This document shows positions 27,076-35,311 of a stretch of 64,000 nt of DNA, piece after piece. Below the pieces are notes generated by a model that was not told where the DNA came from, did no database searches, and saw nothing but the letters and a program-made list of their open reading frames with translations. Each line of letters opens with the position of its first letter. The stretch's first letter is position 1. The translations under genes were made by a program, and so were the position numbers. The DNA is from Xaviernesmea oryzae (lineage in GTDB: Bacteria > Pseudomonadota > Alphaproteobacteria > Rhizobiales > Rhizobiaceae), in NCBI RefSeq assembly GCF_900109605.1, contig NZ_FOAM01000018.1, positions 1 to 64,000 of the forward strand, in the 5' to 3' direction.

Positions 27076-27996
27076 ATGACCGAGATCATTTCCGCCGTCG
27101 GCTTTTGCAATCATACGGGCAAGGGAGACCTGTCGACCCTCGAAGCGTCCCTGCGCATCGTCGCAGACACGGGCGCAGAGGCCTGCGAAGTCGGGATCTA
27201 TGGCGAGGAAATCGTTTCCGGCGGCCGGATCATCGAAGAGCGCTTCGCCCGCACGGCGGCGATCCTGAGCAATTACCGCTTCAAGAAGCTGTCCTTCCAC
27301 GGCCAGATCTGCTCGAACTTCATGGATGCAGCGAACCTGCACCTGCAGAAGAAGGTCGTGCGCGCCATGCTGGAACTCTGCAACCGTCTCGGTGCCGGCA
27401 TCCTCGTTCATCATTCGGGCGCGGCCCAGCTCGGCGACGGCGTCACCGGCACAGATCTCGACAAGATGGAACGCGAGGCGCTGCATGAGATGGCAGACCT
27501 CGCCAAGACCTATGGCGTGCGCATGGTGCTGGAAAACATCTTCACCACCGAAAGCGGCCAGTATCGCCAGACGCCGTCGCAGGTCGCCGAAACCGTGCGC
27601 GCCGTCGGCCATGACAATCTCGCCGCGCTGATCGATTTCAGCCATGCCTATATCGAGTCGACCTTCAAGGGCCTTAATTTCCGCGACCAGCTGCGCGCCA
27701 TGGCGCCCGTCACCGGCCATCTGCATGTGCATGATAGCTTCGGCCTGCCCTATACAATGGAGAAATTCTATCATCCGGCGGAAGCCACCGCGCTGGGGAT
27801 CGGCGATCTGCACCTGCCGCTCGGCTGGGGCGACATTGCCTGGGAAGAGATCTTCTCCGAACTGACCTTCCTGCCGGACACCACGCTGATCATGGAGATC
27901 GGAGCCGAGCGCTTTGCCGCCGAGCAGCCGGCCTGCCTGGAGCGCGCGCACAAGCTCGCTGCCCTCGTCAACGAGCGCCGGAAGGCCGCCGCCTGA
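27076..27996 (+). CDS. TIM-barrel sugar phosphate isomerase/epimerase (AP endonuclease 2-like)
   Basis: A 306-residue xylose-isomerase-like TIM barrel. Probable metal ligands are arranged as in the family: His75 (SFHGQ), His112/113 (VHHSG), Glu153 (VLENIF), Asp187 and His190 (LIDFSHAY), His216/218 (GHLHVHDSF) and Glu274 (LIMEIG). Despite the Pfam name it is more likely an isomerase, epimerase or lyase than a DNase. It follows ugpC by 69 bases with the same strand and a shared terminator, so it is probably the fifth gene of the Pho-regulated operon. Classical operons carry the phosphodiesterase ugpQ in this position. Substrate unknown. Confidence 0.85.
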   Translation: MTEIISAVGFCNHTGKGDLSTLEASLRIVADTGAEACEVGIYGEEIVSGGRIIEERFARTAAILSNYRFKKLSFHGQICSNFMDAANLHLQKKVVRAMLELCNRLGAGILVHHSGAAQLGDGVTGTDLDKMEREALHEMADLAKTYGVRMVLENIFTTESGQYRQTPSQVAETVRAVGHDNLAALIDFSHAYIESTFKGLNFRDQLRAMAPVTGHLHVHDSFGLPYTMEKFYHPAEATALGIGDLHLPLGWGDIAWEEIFSELTFLPDTTLIMEIGAERFAAEQPACLERAHKLAALVNERRKAAA

Positions 27997-28383
27997 GGCC
28001 GCAAAACGCAAGCCCGGCGCGCGGGGCTCGCGTGCCGGGCTTTTCTGATTGAGACCGACAGTTCCTCATGCCGCCGTCTCGGCTATCGGACGCCTTCTCC
28101 GGCGTCACGCGCCTGGCTGTTTATCCCGACGTCGTATTTATCCATGAATCGGCTCACACTTTTCGCTCCGCTGCCCTAAGTGCTGGATAAACCGGATCGG
28201 CGCGCCAGCGCCCATTCTCAACCGAACGAGAACTTTGCGAGGCCTTGGCCCGTTCAGCCCTTCAAACATGTTGGCATGCGTTGACGCCAGCGGATGAGCC
28301 AGGGCCGTGACGCCCACCCTCTTCAGCCTGTCCCGCAACAGGATCGGAGGCCGGGCATCGCGAAGCCACAATCAGGACCCTTC
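27997..28383. other. Intergenic region after ugp operon
   Basis: 387 bp. It begins with the ugp terminator at 28010-28044. The rest contains no recognisable gene or site. Confidence 0.5.
28010..28044 (+). terminator. Rho-independent terminator of the ugp operon
   Basis: AAGCCCGGC at 28010-28018 pairs with GCCGGGCTT at 28034-28042, followed by further T. Placed 14 bases after the isomerase stop, it ends the ugp operon. Confidence 0.75.
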
Positions 28384-29040
28384 ATGCTGCTGACCTTTAC
28401 CGACGTCTTCAAGCGCTACCAGACGGCCGAGGGTCCGCTAACGGTACTGGATGGTCTCAGCCTCTCTCTTGATGGCGGCGAGACCCTGGCGCTGACGGGA
28501 GAATCCGGCAGCGGCAAAAGCACGCTTCTGCATCTGGCGGCCGGACTGGACCAGGCGGATGCGGGTGCGGTGCGGATCGACGGCGTCGAGATCGGTGCGC
28601 TGAAGGATACCGGGCGGGCAGCGATGCGCCGCGAGGTTGTCGGCCTGATCTTCCAGCAGTTCAACCTGATCCCGTCGCTGACCGTCGGTGCCAATCTTGC
28701 CTTTCATGCCCGCCTCGCCGGCCGGCACGATGCCGCGTGGCAAGCAGATCTCGCGGCGCGTCTGGGGCTGGAGAACCTGCTGAACCGATATCCCGAACAG
28801 CTTTCTGGCGGCCAACAGCAGCGCGTGGCGATCGGCCGCACGCTGGGTGCTCGGCCGAAGCTGGTGCTGGCGGATGAGCCGACCGGCAATCTGGATGAGG
28901 CGACCGGGGATGGGGTGATCGCGCTGATGCTAAACCTCGTCCGCGAAACCGGCGCGGCGCTGCTGATGGTCACCCATTCGCAGCGGCTCGCCGAGCGGCT
29001 GGACCGGCGCATCCACCTTACGGGCGGGCGCATCCTGTGA
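28384..29040 (+). CDS. LolD/MacB-type ABC ATPase
   Basis: A 218-residue ATPase of the LolD/MacB/FtsE class, which works with FtsX-fold permeases rather than transporting through a classical channel. Walker [19 protein letters not shown], signature LSGGQQQRVAIGRTLG, Walker B LVLADEPTGNLD and switch MVTHSQRLAERLD. ATG 28384 follows AGGAC; the extra upstream frame lacks family similarity. The stop overlaps the permease start, so the two proteins are translationally coupled. The partner and neighbouring lipocalin suggest envelope lipid or lipoprotein handling. Confidence 0.9.
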   Translation: MLLTFTDVFKRYQTAEGPLTVLDGLSLSLDGGETLALTGESGSGKSTLLHLAAGLDQADAGAVRIDGVEIGALKDTGRAAMRREVVGLIFQQFNLIPSLTVGANLAFHARLAGRHDAAWQADLAARLGLENLLNRYPEQLSGGQQQRVAIGRTLGARPKLVLADEPTGNLDEATGDGVIALMLNLVRETGAALLMVTHSQRLAERLDRRIHLTGGRIL

Positions 29041-31454
29041 CGCTCACCGTCGCCCTCTCCGCGCTGTTGTCGCATTGGCGGCGCCGACCGGCGCAACTGG
29101 CGCTGCTGATCCTCGGCCTGTCGCTTGCCACCGCGCTCTGGTCCGGTGTGCAGGCGATCAATGCGGAAGCGCGCGCCAGCTACGACCGCGCCGCCGCCCT
29201 GCTGGGCCAGGACCGGCTGGCGCAGCTGGCGCGCCGTGATGGCGGCGCCATTGCGCAAACGGATTTCGTAGCCCTGTCGCGCGCCGGCTGGCTTGTCTCT
29301 CCGGTGCTCGAAGGCACGCTTCGGCTGGAGGGGAGCCGGCTGCGCCTGCTGGGTATAGAGCCTCTGAGCCTGCCGGCCCAGGCCGAAACGCTGGATCTCG
29401 GCAGGGGCGGCGGCGATCTCCTGCCGTTTATCACCCCGCCCGGTCTGCTCTATGCCGCGCCGGAGACGGTGAAGGCACTCGCGGCCGTTCCCGGTCTTCC
29501 GCCGCTGCGCGCATCGCCAAATCTCCTGCCCGGAACAGCCTTGACCGATATCGGCACGGCGCAAAGACTGCTTGGCCGCCCGGGCGAGATCAGCCGGCTG
29601 CTGGTTCTGCCGGAACAACCAATGGGACGGGCGAACCTCGAAAACGTCGCACCCGATCTGGCGCTGAAGGCACCGGAAGCCGGCGGCGATCTTTCGCGGC
29701 TGACGGATAGTTTCCATCTCAACCTCACGGCCTTCGGCTTCCTTGCCTTTGCCGTCGGCCTGTTCATCGTCTATTCGGCCATCGGGCTCGCCTTCGAGCA
29801 ACGTCGTGTCACCTTCCGCACCCTGCGCGCATTGGGTCTATCGGCCCGCGCACTGACGGCGGCACTTCTTCTGGAGCTGATTGTTTTTGCGCTCGCGGCC
29901 GGGCTTATCGGCGTGGCGCTCGGCTATCTCGTCGGCGCCGCTCTGCTTCCCGGCGTGTCCGCCACGCTGGAAGGCCTCTATGGGGCGAGCGTTCCGGGCA
30001 CGCTGTCGCTGCGGCCGCAATGGTGGGTGTCAGGCCTTGCCATCGCCCTCATCGGCACGCTGGCCGCAGCAATGCAGAGCCTCTGGCGCGTCTGGCATCT
30101 GCCGCTGTTGGCACCGGGAAGTCCACGTGCTTGGGCCCGTGCCTCGGAGCACGCGCTCATCGGTCAAGCCGCTGCCGGCCTCGGGCTGCTTATCTTGAGC
30201 ATCGGTCTCGGCCTCTGGGGCTCGGGGCTGATTGCAGGGTTCACAGTCCTCGGCGCGCTTCTGTTCGGTGCGGCTCTCTTACTGCCAGTTCTTCTCGCGC
30301 TCGTGTTGGCCGGCTTGCAGCGACTCGTGCGCCGGCCAGTTGCCGAATGGTTCCTGGCCGATTCCCGCCAGCAACTGCCCGGGCTGTCGCTGGCGCTGAT
30401 GGCGCTTCTGCTGGCGCTCTCGGCCAATATCGGGGTCGGCACCATGGTGTCGAGCTTTCGCCTGACCTTCACCGGCTGGCTGGACCAGCGCCTTGCATCT
30501 GAGCTCTATGTCACAGCCCGGAACCCCGCAGAGGCAGAGCGTCTAACCACCTTTCTCCAGGGCAAGGTCGATGCGATCCTGCCGATCTGGCATATCGAAG
30601 GTTCGCTGGAGGGGGCACCGGGCGCGGTCTATGGCGCGGCCGATCACGCGACCTATCGGGATCACTGGCCGCTGCTTGCAGCCCTGCCGGATAGCTGGGA
30701 CCGCGTGGCGACGGGCCGCGCGGCGATGATCAACGAGCAGCTGGCGCGCCGAGCCCGTCTGAAGCCCGGCGGCAGCCTGACGCTCCCCGGCGGATGGCAG
30801 GTCGAGATCGCCGGCATCTATTCCGATTATGGCAATCCCGAAGGGCAAGCGATCGTCAACAGCGGCGCCCTGGTGGCGCACTATCCCACGGTAGAGCGAC
30901 TGCGCTTCGGCCTGCGCCTCGCGCCGGGCGGGGTGCCCGCACTGATGGCCGAGATCGCCGACCAGCTCAAGCTTCCCGCGGACAATATGGTCGATCAGGC
31001 AACGATCAAGCGCCGTTCGCTCGATGTGTTCGAACAGACCTTCACCGTCACCGCCGCGCTCAACGTCCTGACTCTTGGCGTGGCGGGGCTGGCGATGGTT
31101 GCCAGCCTAACGACGCTGTCGGCTATGCGCCTGCCGCAACTTGCTCCCGTCTGGGCCATGGGCCTGACACGGCGCCGGCTGGTGCGGCTGGAGCTAGCCC
31201 GCACGCTGATGCTCGCCGCGCTGACCTTCCTCGCCGCTCTGCCCGTTGGCCTTGCGCTTGCCTATGTCCTGCTCGCCATCATCAATGTCGAAGCCTTTGG
31301 CTGGCGCCTGCCGATGCACATCTTTCCCGCCGATTGGCTGCGCCTCGGCCTTCTCGCTTTGCTGGCGGCGCTTCTGTCGGCGCTGATCCCGCTGCGGCGG
31401 TTGGCACGCCTGGCGCCAGCCGATCTTCTCAAGGTTTTCGCCCATGAACGATGA
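29037..31454 (+). CDS. FtsX-like permease with duplicated membrane domain
   Basis: An 805-residue inner-membrane protein. It has an N-terminal span (LALLILGLSLATALWSGV) and a periplasmic domain. A first FtsX-type bundle follows (FLAFAVGLFIVYSAIGLAF, then LELIVFALAAGLIGVALGYLVGAALLPG), then a central membrane region (~370-480), a second periplasmic domain and a C-terminal FtsX bundle (LNVLTLGVAGLAMVASLTTLSAMR). The size fits a fused pair of half-permeases such as AttF/AttG or LolC/LolE. It works with the ATPase encoded just upstream and probably with the lipocalin-like protein downstream. Substrate unknown. Confidence 0.88.
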   Translation: MTLTVALSALLSHWRRRPAQLALLILGLSLATALWSGVQAINAEARASYDRAAALLGQDRLAQLARRDGGAIAQTDFVALSRAGWLVSPVLEGTLRLEGSRLRLLGIEPLSLPAQAETLDLGRGGGDLLPFITPPGLLYAAPETVKALAAVPGLPPLRASPNLLPGTALTDIGTAQRLLGRPGEISRLLVLPEQPMGRANLENVAPDLALKAPEAGGDLSRLTDSFHLNLTAFGFLAFAVGLFIVYSAIGLAFEQRRVTFRTLRALGLSARALTAALLLELIVFALAAGLIGVALGYLVGAALLPGVSATLEGLYGASVPGTLSLRPQWWVSGLAIALIGTLAAAMQSLWRVWHLPLLAPGSPRAWARASEHALIGQAAAGLGLLILSIGLGLWGSGLIAGFTVLGALLFGAALLLPVLLALVLAGLQRLVRRPVAEWFLADSRQQLPGLSLALMALLLALSANIGVGTMVSSFRLTFTGWLDQRLASELYVTARNPAEAERLTTFLQGKVDAILPIWHIEGSLEGAPGAVYGAADHATYRDHWPLLAALPDSWDRVATGRAAMINEQLARRARLKPGGSLTLPGGWQVEIAGIYSDYGNPEGQAIVNSGALVAHYPTVERLRFGLRLAPGGVPALMAEIADQLKLPADNMVDQATIKRRSLDVFEQTFTVTAALNVLTLGVAGLAMVASLTTLSAMRLPQLAPVWAMGLTRRRLVRLELARTLMLAALTFLAALPVGLALAYVLLAIINVEAFGWRLPMHIFPADWLRLGLLALLAALLSALIPLRRLARLAPADLLKVFAHER

Positions 31455-32628
31455 ACCACACGGCCAAAGCCAAGAGGGAATGCCAACCCACCGACATCAG
31501 ACACCGCATCGGTCGCTCTTCAGCATCAGGCGATACCAGTCCGGACACATGCGTCACAGGCTGGCAAGCCTGCTCTGCTGCATGCTGGCCGCTGTCATTG
31601 GGATGAGCCAGCCCGCGGCGTCCCAGGGCTTTGCCGGACTTGGCACGACGGCCAAAGGCTTTGCCATGCCCAGGACGGGCTATGCCTTCACCTTTCCTGC
31701 CGACCACGGACCCCATCCGCATTTTCGCATCGAATGGTGGTATCTTACCGCCAACCTCAAGGGCGCGGACGGTAAGGCTTACGGAGTGCAGTGGACGCTG
31801 TTTCGCAGCGCGCTCGCGCCTGGGGACCAACCTGGCTGGCAGAGCCCGCAAGTCTGGCTCGGCCATGCCGCCATCACCACGCCCACCGCGCAGCATGTCG
31901 CGGAGCGCTTGGCGCGGGGTGGCATCGGGCAGGCCGGCGTCTCGCCAGCCCCTTTCGCCGCCTGGATCGACGATTGGGCCATGCGCCGGCCGGACATGTC
32001 CGCCACGGGCGGCGATGCGCTCGATGACCTCAACCTTTCAGCCAGCGGCACGGACTTTCGCTACAGCCTGGCGCTGAAGGCGCGCGGTCCGCTGGTGCTT
32101 CAGGGGCAAGGCGGCTATTCGGTCAAATCGGCGGCAGGACAGGCGAGCTTCTATTACTCCCAGCCCTTCTATACGGTAACCGGACGGCTTGACCTGCCGG
32201 GCGGCGCAGTCGATGTCACCGGCCAGGCATGGCTGGATCGTGAATGGTCTTCCCAGCCTCTGGCTGCCGACCAAAGCGGCTGGGACTGGTTTTCGTTGCA
32301 TTTCGACACGGGCGAAAAGCTGATGGGCTTTCGCCTGCGCGACAAAGGCGCCGGCTTCACCTCCGCCACCTGGATCGCCGCCAATGGTCAGCCGGAACCG
32401 CTGCCTCCCGGCGCCCTGACGCTGACGCCAGGGCGCAAGGCGCGCGTCGCCGACCGTGATATTCCTGTTGAATGGCGACTGGAACTGCCGTCCAAAGGCA
32501 TCGACATCTCTACCAAGCCCTTGAACCCGCAAGCCTGGATGGCAACGCGCACGCCCTATTGGGAGGGGCCGATCCGCTTCTCCGGCAGCCGAAGCGGGCA
32601 AGGCTATCTCGAAATGACCGGCTATTGA
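31444..32628 (+). CDS. AttH/CrtC-type lipocalin-like periplasmic protein
   Basis: A 394-residue protein of the AttH/carotenoid 1,2-hydratase N-terminal family. Diagnostic motifs are HPHFRIEWWYLTANLKG, YGVQWTLFR, the DREWSSQPL loop and WDWFSLHFDTGEKLMGFRLR. It is probably exported: a clear signal peptide (LASLLCCMLAAVIGMSQPAASQ) starts at Met36, so the real start may be 31549 rather than 31444, which overlaps the permease stop. It forms a three-gene operon with the LolD-like ATPase and FtsX-like permease, as in Agrobacterium attEFGH. Likely binds or modifies a lipid; the carotenoid hydratase reaction is not implied. Confidence 0.85.
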   Translation: MNDEPHGQSQEGMPTHRHQTPHRSLFSIRRYQSGHMRHRLASLLCCMLAAVIGMSQPAASQGFAGLGTTAKGFAMPRTGYAFTFPADHGPHPHFRIEWWYLTANLKGADGKAYGVQWTLFRSALAPGDQPGWQSPQVWLGHAAITTPTAQHVAERLARGGIGQAGVSPAPFAAWIDDWAMRRPDMSATGGDALDDLNLSASGTDFRYSLALKARGPLVLQGQGGYSVKSAAGQASFYYSQPFYTVTGRLDLPGGAVDVTGQAWLDREWSSQPLAADQSGWDWFSLHFDTGEKLMGFRLRDKGAGFTSATWIAANGQPEPLPPGALTLTPGRKARVADRDIPVEWRLELPSKGIDISTKPLNPQAWMATRTPYWEGPIRFSGSRSGQGYLEMTGY

Positions 32629-32739
32629 GCGGTTCATCGTGTCATGGCTTGGCACGAACCGCCGCCCGATGATCTGGCGGCATCGCCTGAACGGCTAAAT
32701 TCGTGGTTTGCCTCTGATGCACCGCTCCACATCGATTGA

Positions 32740-33996
32740 TCAAAGGCTCGCGGACATCTCGTCGGCCCCCAGTTTCGGCAGCCGGCTTTGCGAGAAATAA
32801 GCGAAGCGGGCGGCTGGAAGCGGGCCAGCGGTCATCAGGGTGAAGTCGAAGGGCGCGCGGCGATCGGCAGCCAGGACATATTGCCGATGAACACGCAGGA
32901 AATTTAGCCGGATGCGACGATAGCGCTCCGCTTTCAGCATTTGCTTCAAACGAATGAACACGAAGCGCGGCTGCGGCGCGTCGCGATGGCCGCAGAGTGC
33001 GACCGGCGGGGCGCGGTAGAAGTGGATCGCATCCGTCAGACATTGCACTTCGAACCAGACGAGACCGGGTTGCGCAGCTACGCGGCCGACATGGGCGCGG
33101 AGGCGGCCGGCCGGGCGCAACAAGGCGCATTGCAGCAGCGCGCCGCCGAGACCGGCAAAGACGACCTGCCGTCCGGCAAGGATCTGTGGCTCGCGCTCCA
33201 GAAGCGTGCCGAGCACATGCACCGCGAGGCTAGCACCCATGCTGTGGGCGCTGACCACCACTTCGTCGCTCGCCGTTTGCAGGGCCGCGCGCGCCGCCGC
33301 CACGCGGCTCTCGAGCCAATGATCGACGACGGGATCGTCGAGTGCCGAGACAGCCACGGCCATCCGCCAATCGGCCAGGAGATGCAGCACATGCAAACGG
33401 GCGGAGAGGATTGGAAACAGCCGGGCGAATGCAATGGCGGCAAGCGGCAGCGTGACGATCAGCGTCCAGATGCCAAAGCCGAACATGAGCGGCAGGCAGG
33501 CAAGTCCGACCGTCAGCGCAAGCGCCAGACCGATGAAAAGGAATGGAAACAGGAAGAAGAGGCCGAAACGCCAGGCATTGCGGAAATAGGCGACCACGCC
33601 TCCCTGATAGACCACGCGACAGCCGGCGCGAAAACCGGCCAGGAGGCGCATCACGAGCCCGCCCTTGCTGAAATGACGCACCAGAGCATCGTGCTCGAAA
33701 AGATGGATGCGGCTCTGCACCTCCTGATTGGCTGCCTGACAGCAGACATCGAAGAAGGCAACGTCGGTCTCGCCCTCCCCCGGCTGAAGCGGGCCAGCCT
33801 TGACATGCAGATCCCAGACCGAAACGCTTTGCGCGGCGGTGCGTGCGTAGCGCGTGCGATGGGCCGCCGCATCCAGCGGCTCGAAGCCGGGAAAGTGCAG
33901 CACAGTGCGCCGGCGCACCAGGGCCGGTGGCGCATTGGCCGAGGGATCGCCCTTCATGCTCAAGACCCTGTCTGGTGCGGCTTGATCATCGCGCAT
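32740..33996 (-). CDS. Membrane protein with alpha/beta-hydrolase-like elbow, function unknown
   Basis: A 418-residue protein I do not recognise as a characterised family. It starts with an HFPGFEPLDAAAHRTRYAR segment resembling the first strand and loop of an alpha/beta hydrolase. Two hydrophobic segments follow at ~145-166 and ~168-194. Then comes VVVSAHSMGASLAVHVLG, a nucleophile elbow in which Ser252 sits in A-H-S-M-G instead of G-x-S-x-G. Later His residues (ALCGH) could complete a triad. The membrane pair is inserted before the elbow, so the active site could face the cytoplasm at the membrane. ATG 33996 follows GAGGCG. Lipase, esterase or a non-enzymatic role are possible. Confidence 0.7.
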   Translation of the reverse strand: MRDDQAAPDRVLSMKGDPSANAPPALVRRRTVLHFPGFEPLDAAAHRTRYARTAAQSVSVWDLHVKAGPLQPGEGETDVAFFDVCCQAANQEVQSRIHLFEHDALVRHFSKGGLVMRLLAGFRAGCRVVYQGGVVAYFRNAWRFGLFFLFPFLFIGLALALTVGLACLPLMFGFGIWTLIVTLPLAAIAFARLFPILSARLHVLHLLADWRMAVAVSALDDPVVDHWLESRVAAARAALQTASDEVVVSAHSMGASLAVHVLGTLLEREPQILAGRQVVFAGLGGALLQCALLRPAGRLRAHVGRVAAQPGLVWFEVQCLTDAIHFYRAPPVALCGHRDAPQPRFVFIRLKQMLKAERYRRIRLNFLRVHRQYVLAADRRAPFDFTLMTAGPLPAARFAYFSQSRLPKLGADEMSASL

Positions 33997-34322
33997 GGTC
34001 CAATCGCCTCGTCATCGCCGTCCTTTGTCAGTCCGCGGCTACCGGCTGCGCATCGACACGCAGGCTCCGCGCTTTTCGTCAGTTAAAGCCAACGCTCAGG
34101 CCTGGCATATGGCGAGAAATTGCGCAGCCAGCGCATAGGCAGGAATGTGGCGGGTGAAGGACGAGCACATGGTTTTGCAGGCAATTAATTAAAAAAGCGC
34201 CACCGAATGAACGGCATTGGTCAAAATGCCCTAACAGAGAGGTAGACGCATAGGCCGCCCTTGACGCCGGCCCTCCTGTCGGGATCGAGGCTAAAAGCGT
34301 CTTTGGTCGAACGAGACCGGGC
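33997..34322. other. Intergenic region upstream of the hydrolase-like gene
   Basis: 326 bp between two minus-strand genes. It includes an AT-rich patch near 34180-34195 that may be part of a promoter. No gene or clear terminator is seen. Confidence 0.4.
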
Positions 34323-34970
34323 TCAGCCTTTGTGCGGCGATGGCGTGAGCGGCAGGAGGCTGGAGAGCAGAAGCTCGATATGCGCCTCTATAAAGGCATC
34401 GAGATCGGCGCTCTTGCGATCGTCATAGATCAGATGTTCGATCGTGCGCAGCAGCGCCGGACTGATCAGGATTTCCGGCATGTCGCAGAGGGGCGTGGGG
34501 CGAAAGGCGCCGCAGGCGACGCCCTCGCGGATCAGCTCGCCCGCTGCCTCGAACATCGGCTTCATGAATTCCTCTTCCTGCCGATCCACCAGATGCGGAA
34601 AGCGCGCGCCTTCGGACACGACGAAGCGCAGCAGCTCGCGGCTGATCCTGTTGTTGACCAGACGGGCGTAGACATAGCGGACGAAAGCTTCGATGCGACC
34701 GGGATAGGGGCCGTCCAGTCCTCGAATATAGTCGCGCGCATCGGCGAGCGGCGCGGAGATGTGGCGCATCATTTCGCCGAACAGCACCTCTTTGTTTTCG
34801 AAATAGACATAGACCGTGCCTTTGGTCACCCCGACGCGCTTGGCGATGTCTTCCACACGCGTCGCCGTATAGCCCTTGGCGGAAAACTCCTCGAAGGCTG
34901 CCTCCAAGATCTCCAGAGGTCGCGCCGCCTTCTTCTGTGCGCGCGGGCCTTGCGGCTCCTTTTCGACCAT
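34323..34970 (-). CDS. TetR-family repressor of the divergent RND pump
   Basis: A 215-residue TetR regulator. The helix-turn-helix occupies residues ~20-65 (ILEAAFEEFSAKGYTATRVEDIAKRVGVTKGTVYVYFENKEVLF is the region; core VGVTKGTVYVYF). The C-terminal ligand domain contains RELLRFVVSEGARFPHLVDR, seen in efflux regulators. It is divergent from an RND efflux operon, with a palindromic operator in the promoter at 35248-35269. It probably represses the pump until an inducing compound binds. Confidence 0.9.
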   Translation of the reverse strand: MVEKEPQGPRAQKKAARPLEILEAAFEEFSAKGYTATRVEDIAKRVGVTKGTVYVYFENKEVLFGEMMRHISAPLADARDYIRGLDGPYPGRIEAFVRYVYARLVNNRISRELLRFVVSEGARFPHLVDRQEEEFMKPMFEAAGELIREGVACGAFRPTPLCDMPEILISPALLRTIEHLIYDDRKSADLDAFIEAHIELLLSSLLPLTPSPHKG

Positions 34971-35247
34971 TCTTTGTGCCTTTCCAGCCGTCCGGCCAGC
35001 CCGTGCTATCGATCTTCAAACGTAACTGAAACGAACATATCGCTGCCGCTCCGGATGCAAATGGCCTGCCAGCGAAAGCCGCAGGGCAATCCGGTTGTGA
35101 TCCCGAGGATCGGGGATATGCCCGCCATTCTCGCGTGGCCAAGGCATCATGACGCACCTCGTCATGCTCTTCGCAGGTCGCGCCGATCACCCGTTTGCGC
35201 TTCCCTTAACCACGGCATCCACACCCATGTTGCACCGCGATTATTTC

Positions 35248-35269
35248 ATTGACTAAGTGGTCAGTCAAT
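35248..35269. promoter_or_regulatory. TetR-type operator palindrome
   Basis: ATTGACT (35248-35254) and AGTCAAT (35263-35269) form a perfect 7+7 inverted repeat with an 8-base spacer, 22 bp in total. It overlaps the -35 box and most of the spacer of the pump promoter, where a bound repressor would block RNA polymerase. The neighbouring TetR protein is the obvious candidate to bind it. Confidence 0.75.
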
Positions 35270-35277
35270 TCTATTCA
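35249..35277 (+). promoter_or_regulatory. Sigma70-type promoter of the RND operon
   Basis: TTGACT at 35249-35254 and TATTCA at 35272-35277 are 17 bases apart. Transcription would start near 35284, leaving a leader of about 28 bases before ATG 35312. The operator palindrome covers the -35 box. Confidence 0.7.
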
Positions 35278-35311
35278 GCAATAGTGAGGTCCCCCAATAA
35301 CCGAGGCCGAT

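Larger units (their letters stand above)
34971..35311. other. Divergent control region of the RND efflux operon
   Basis: 341 bp between the TetR gene and the first adaptor gene. Its right end holds the promoter and operator described at 35248-35277. The left part shows no recognisable element. Confidence 0.5.

Noticed and set aside
27076-27996. DNA repair AP endonuclease
   Set aside because: Only the fold matches; operon context and size favour a sugar-phosphate isomerase-type enzyme.
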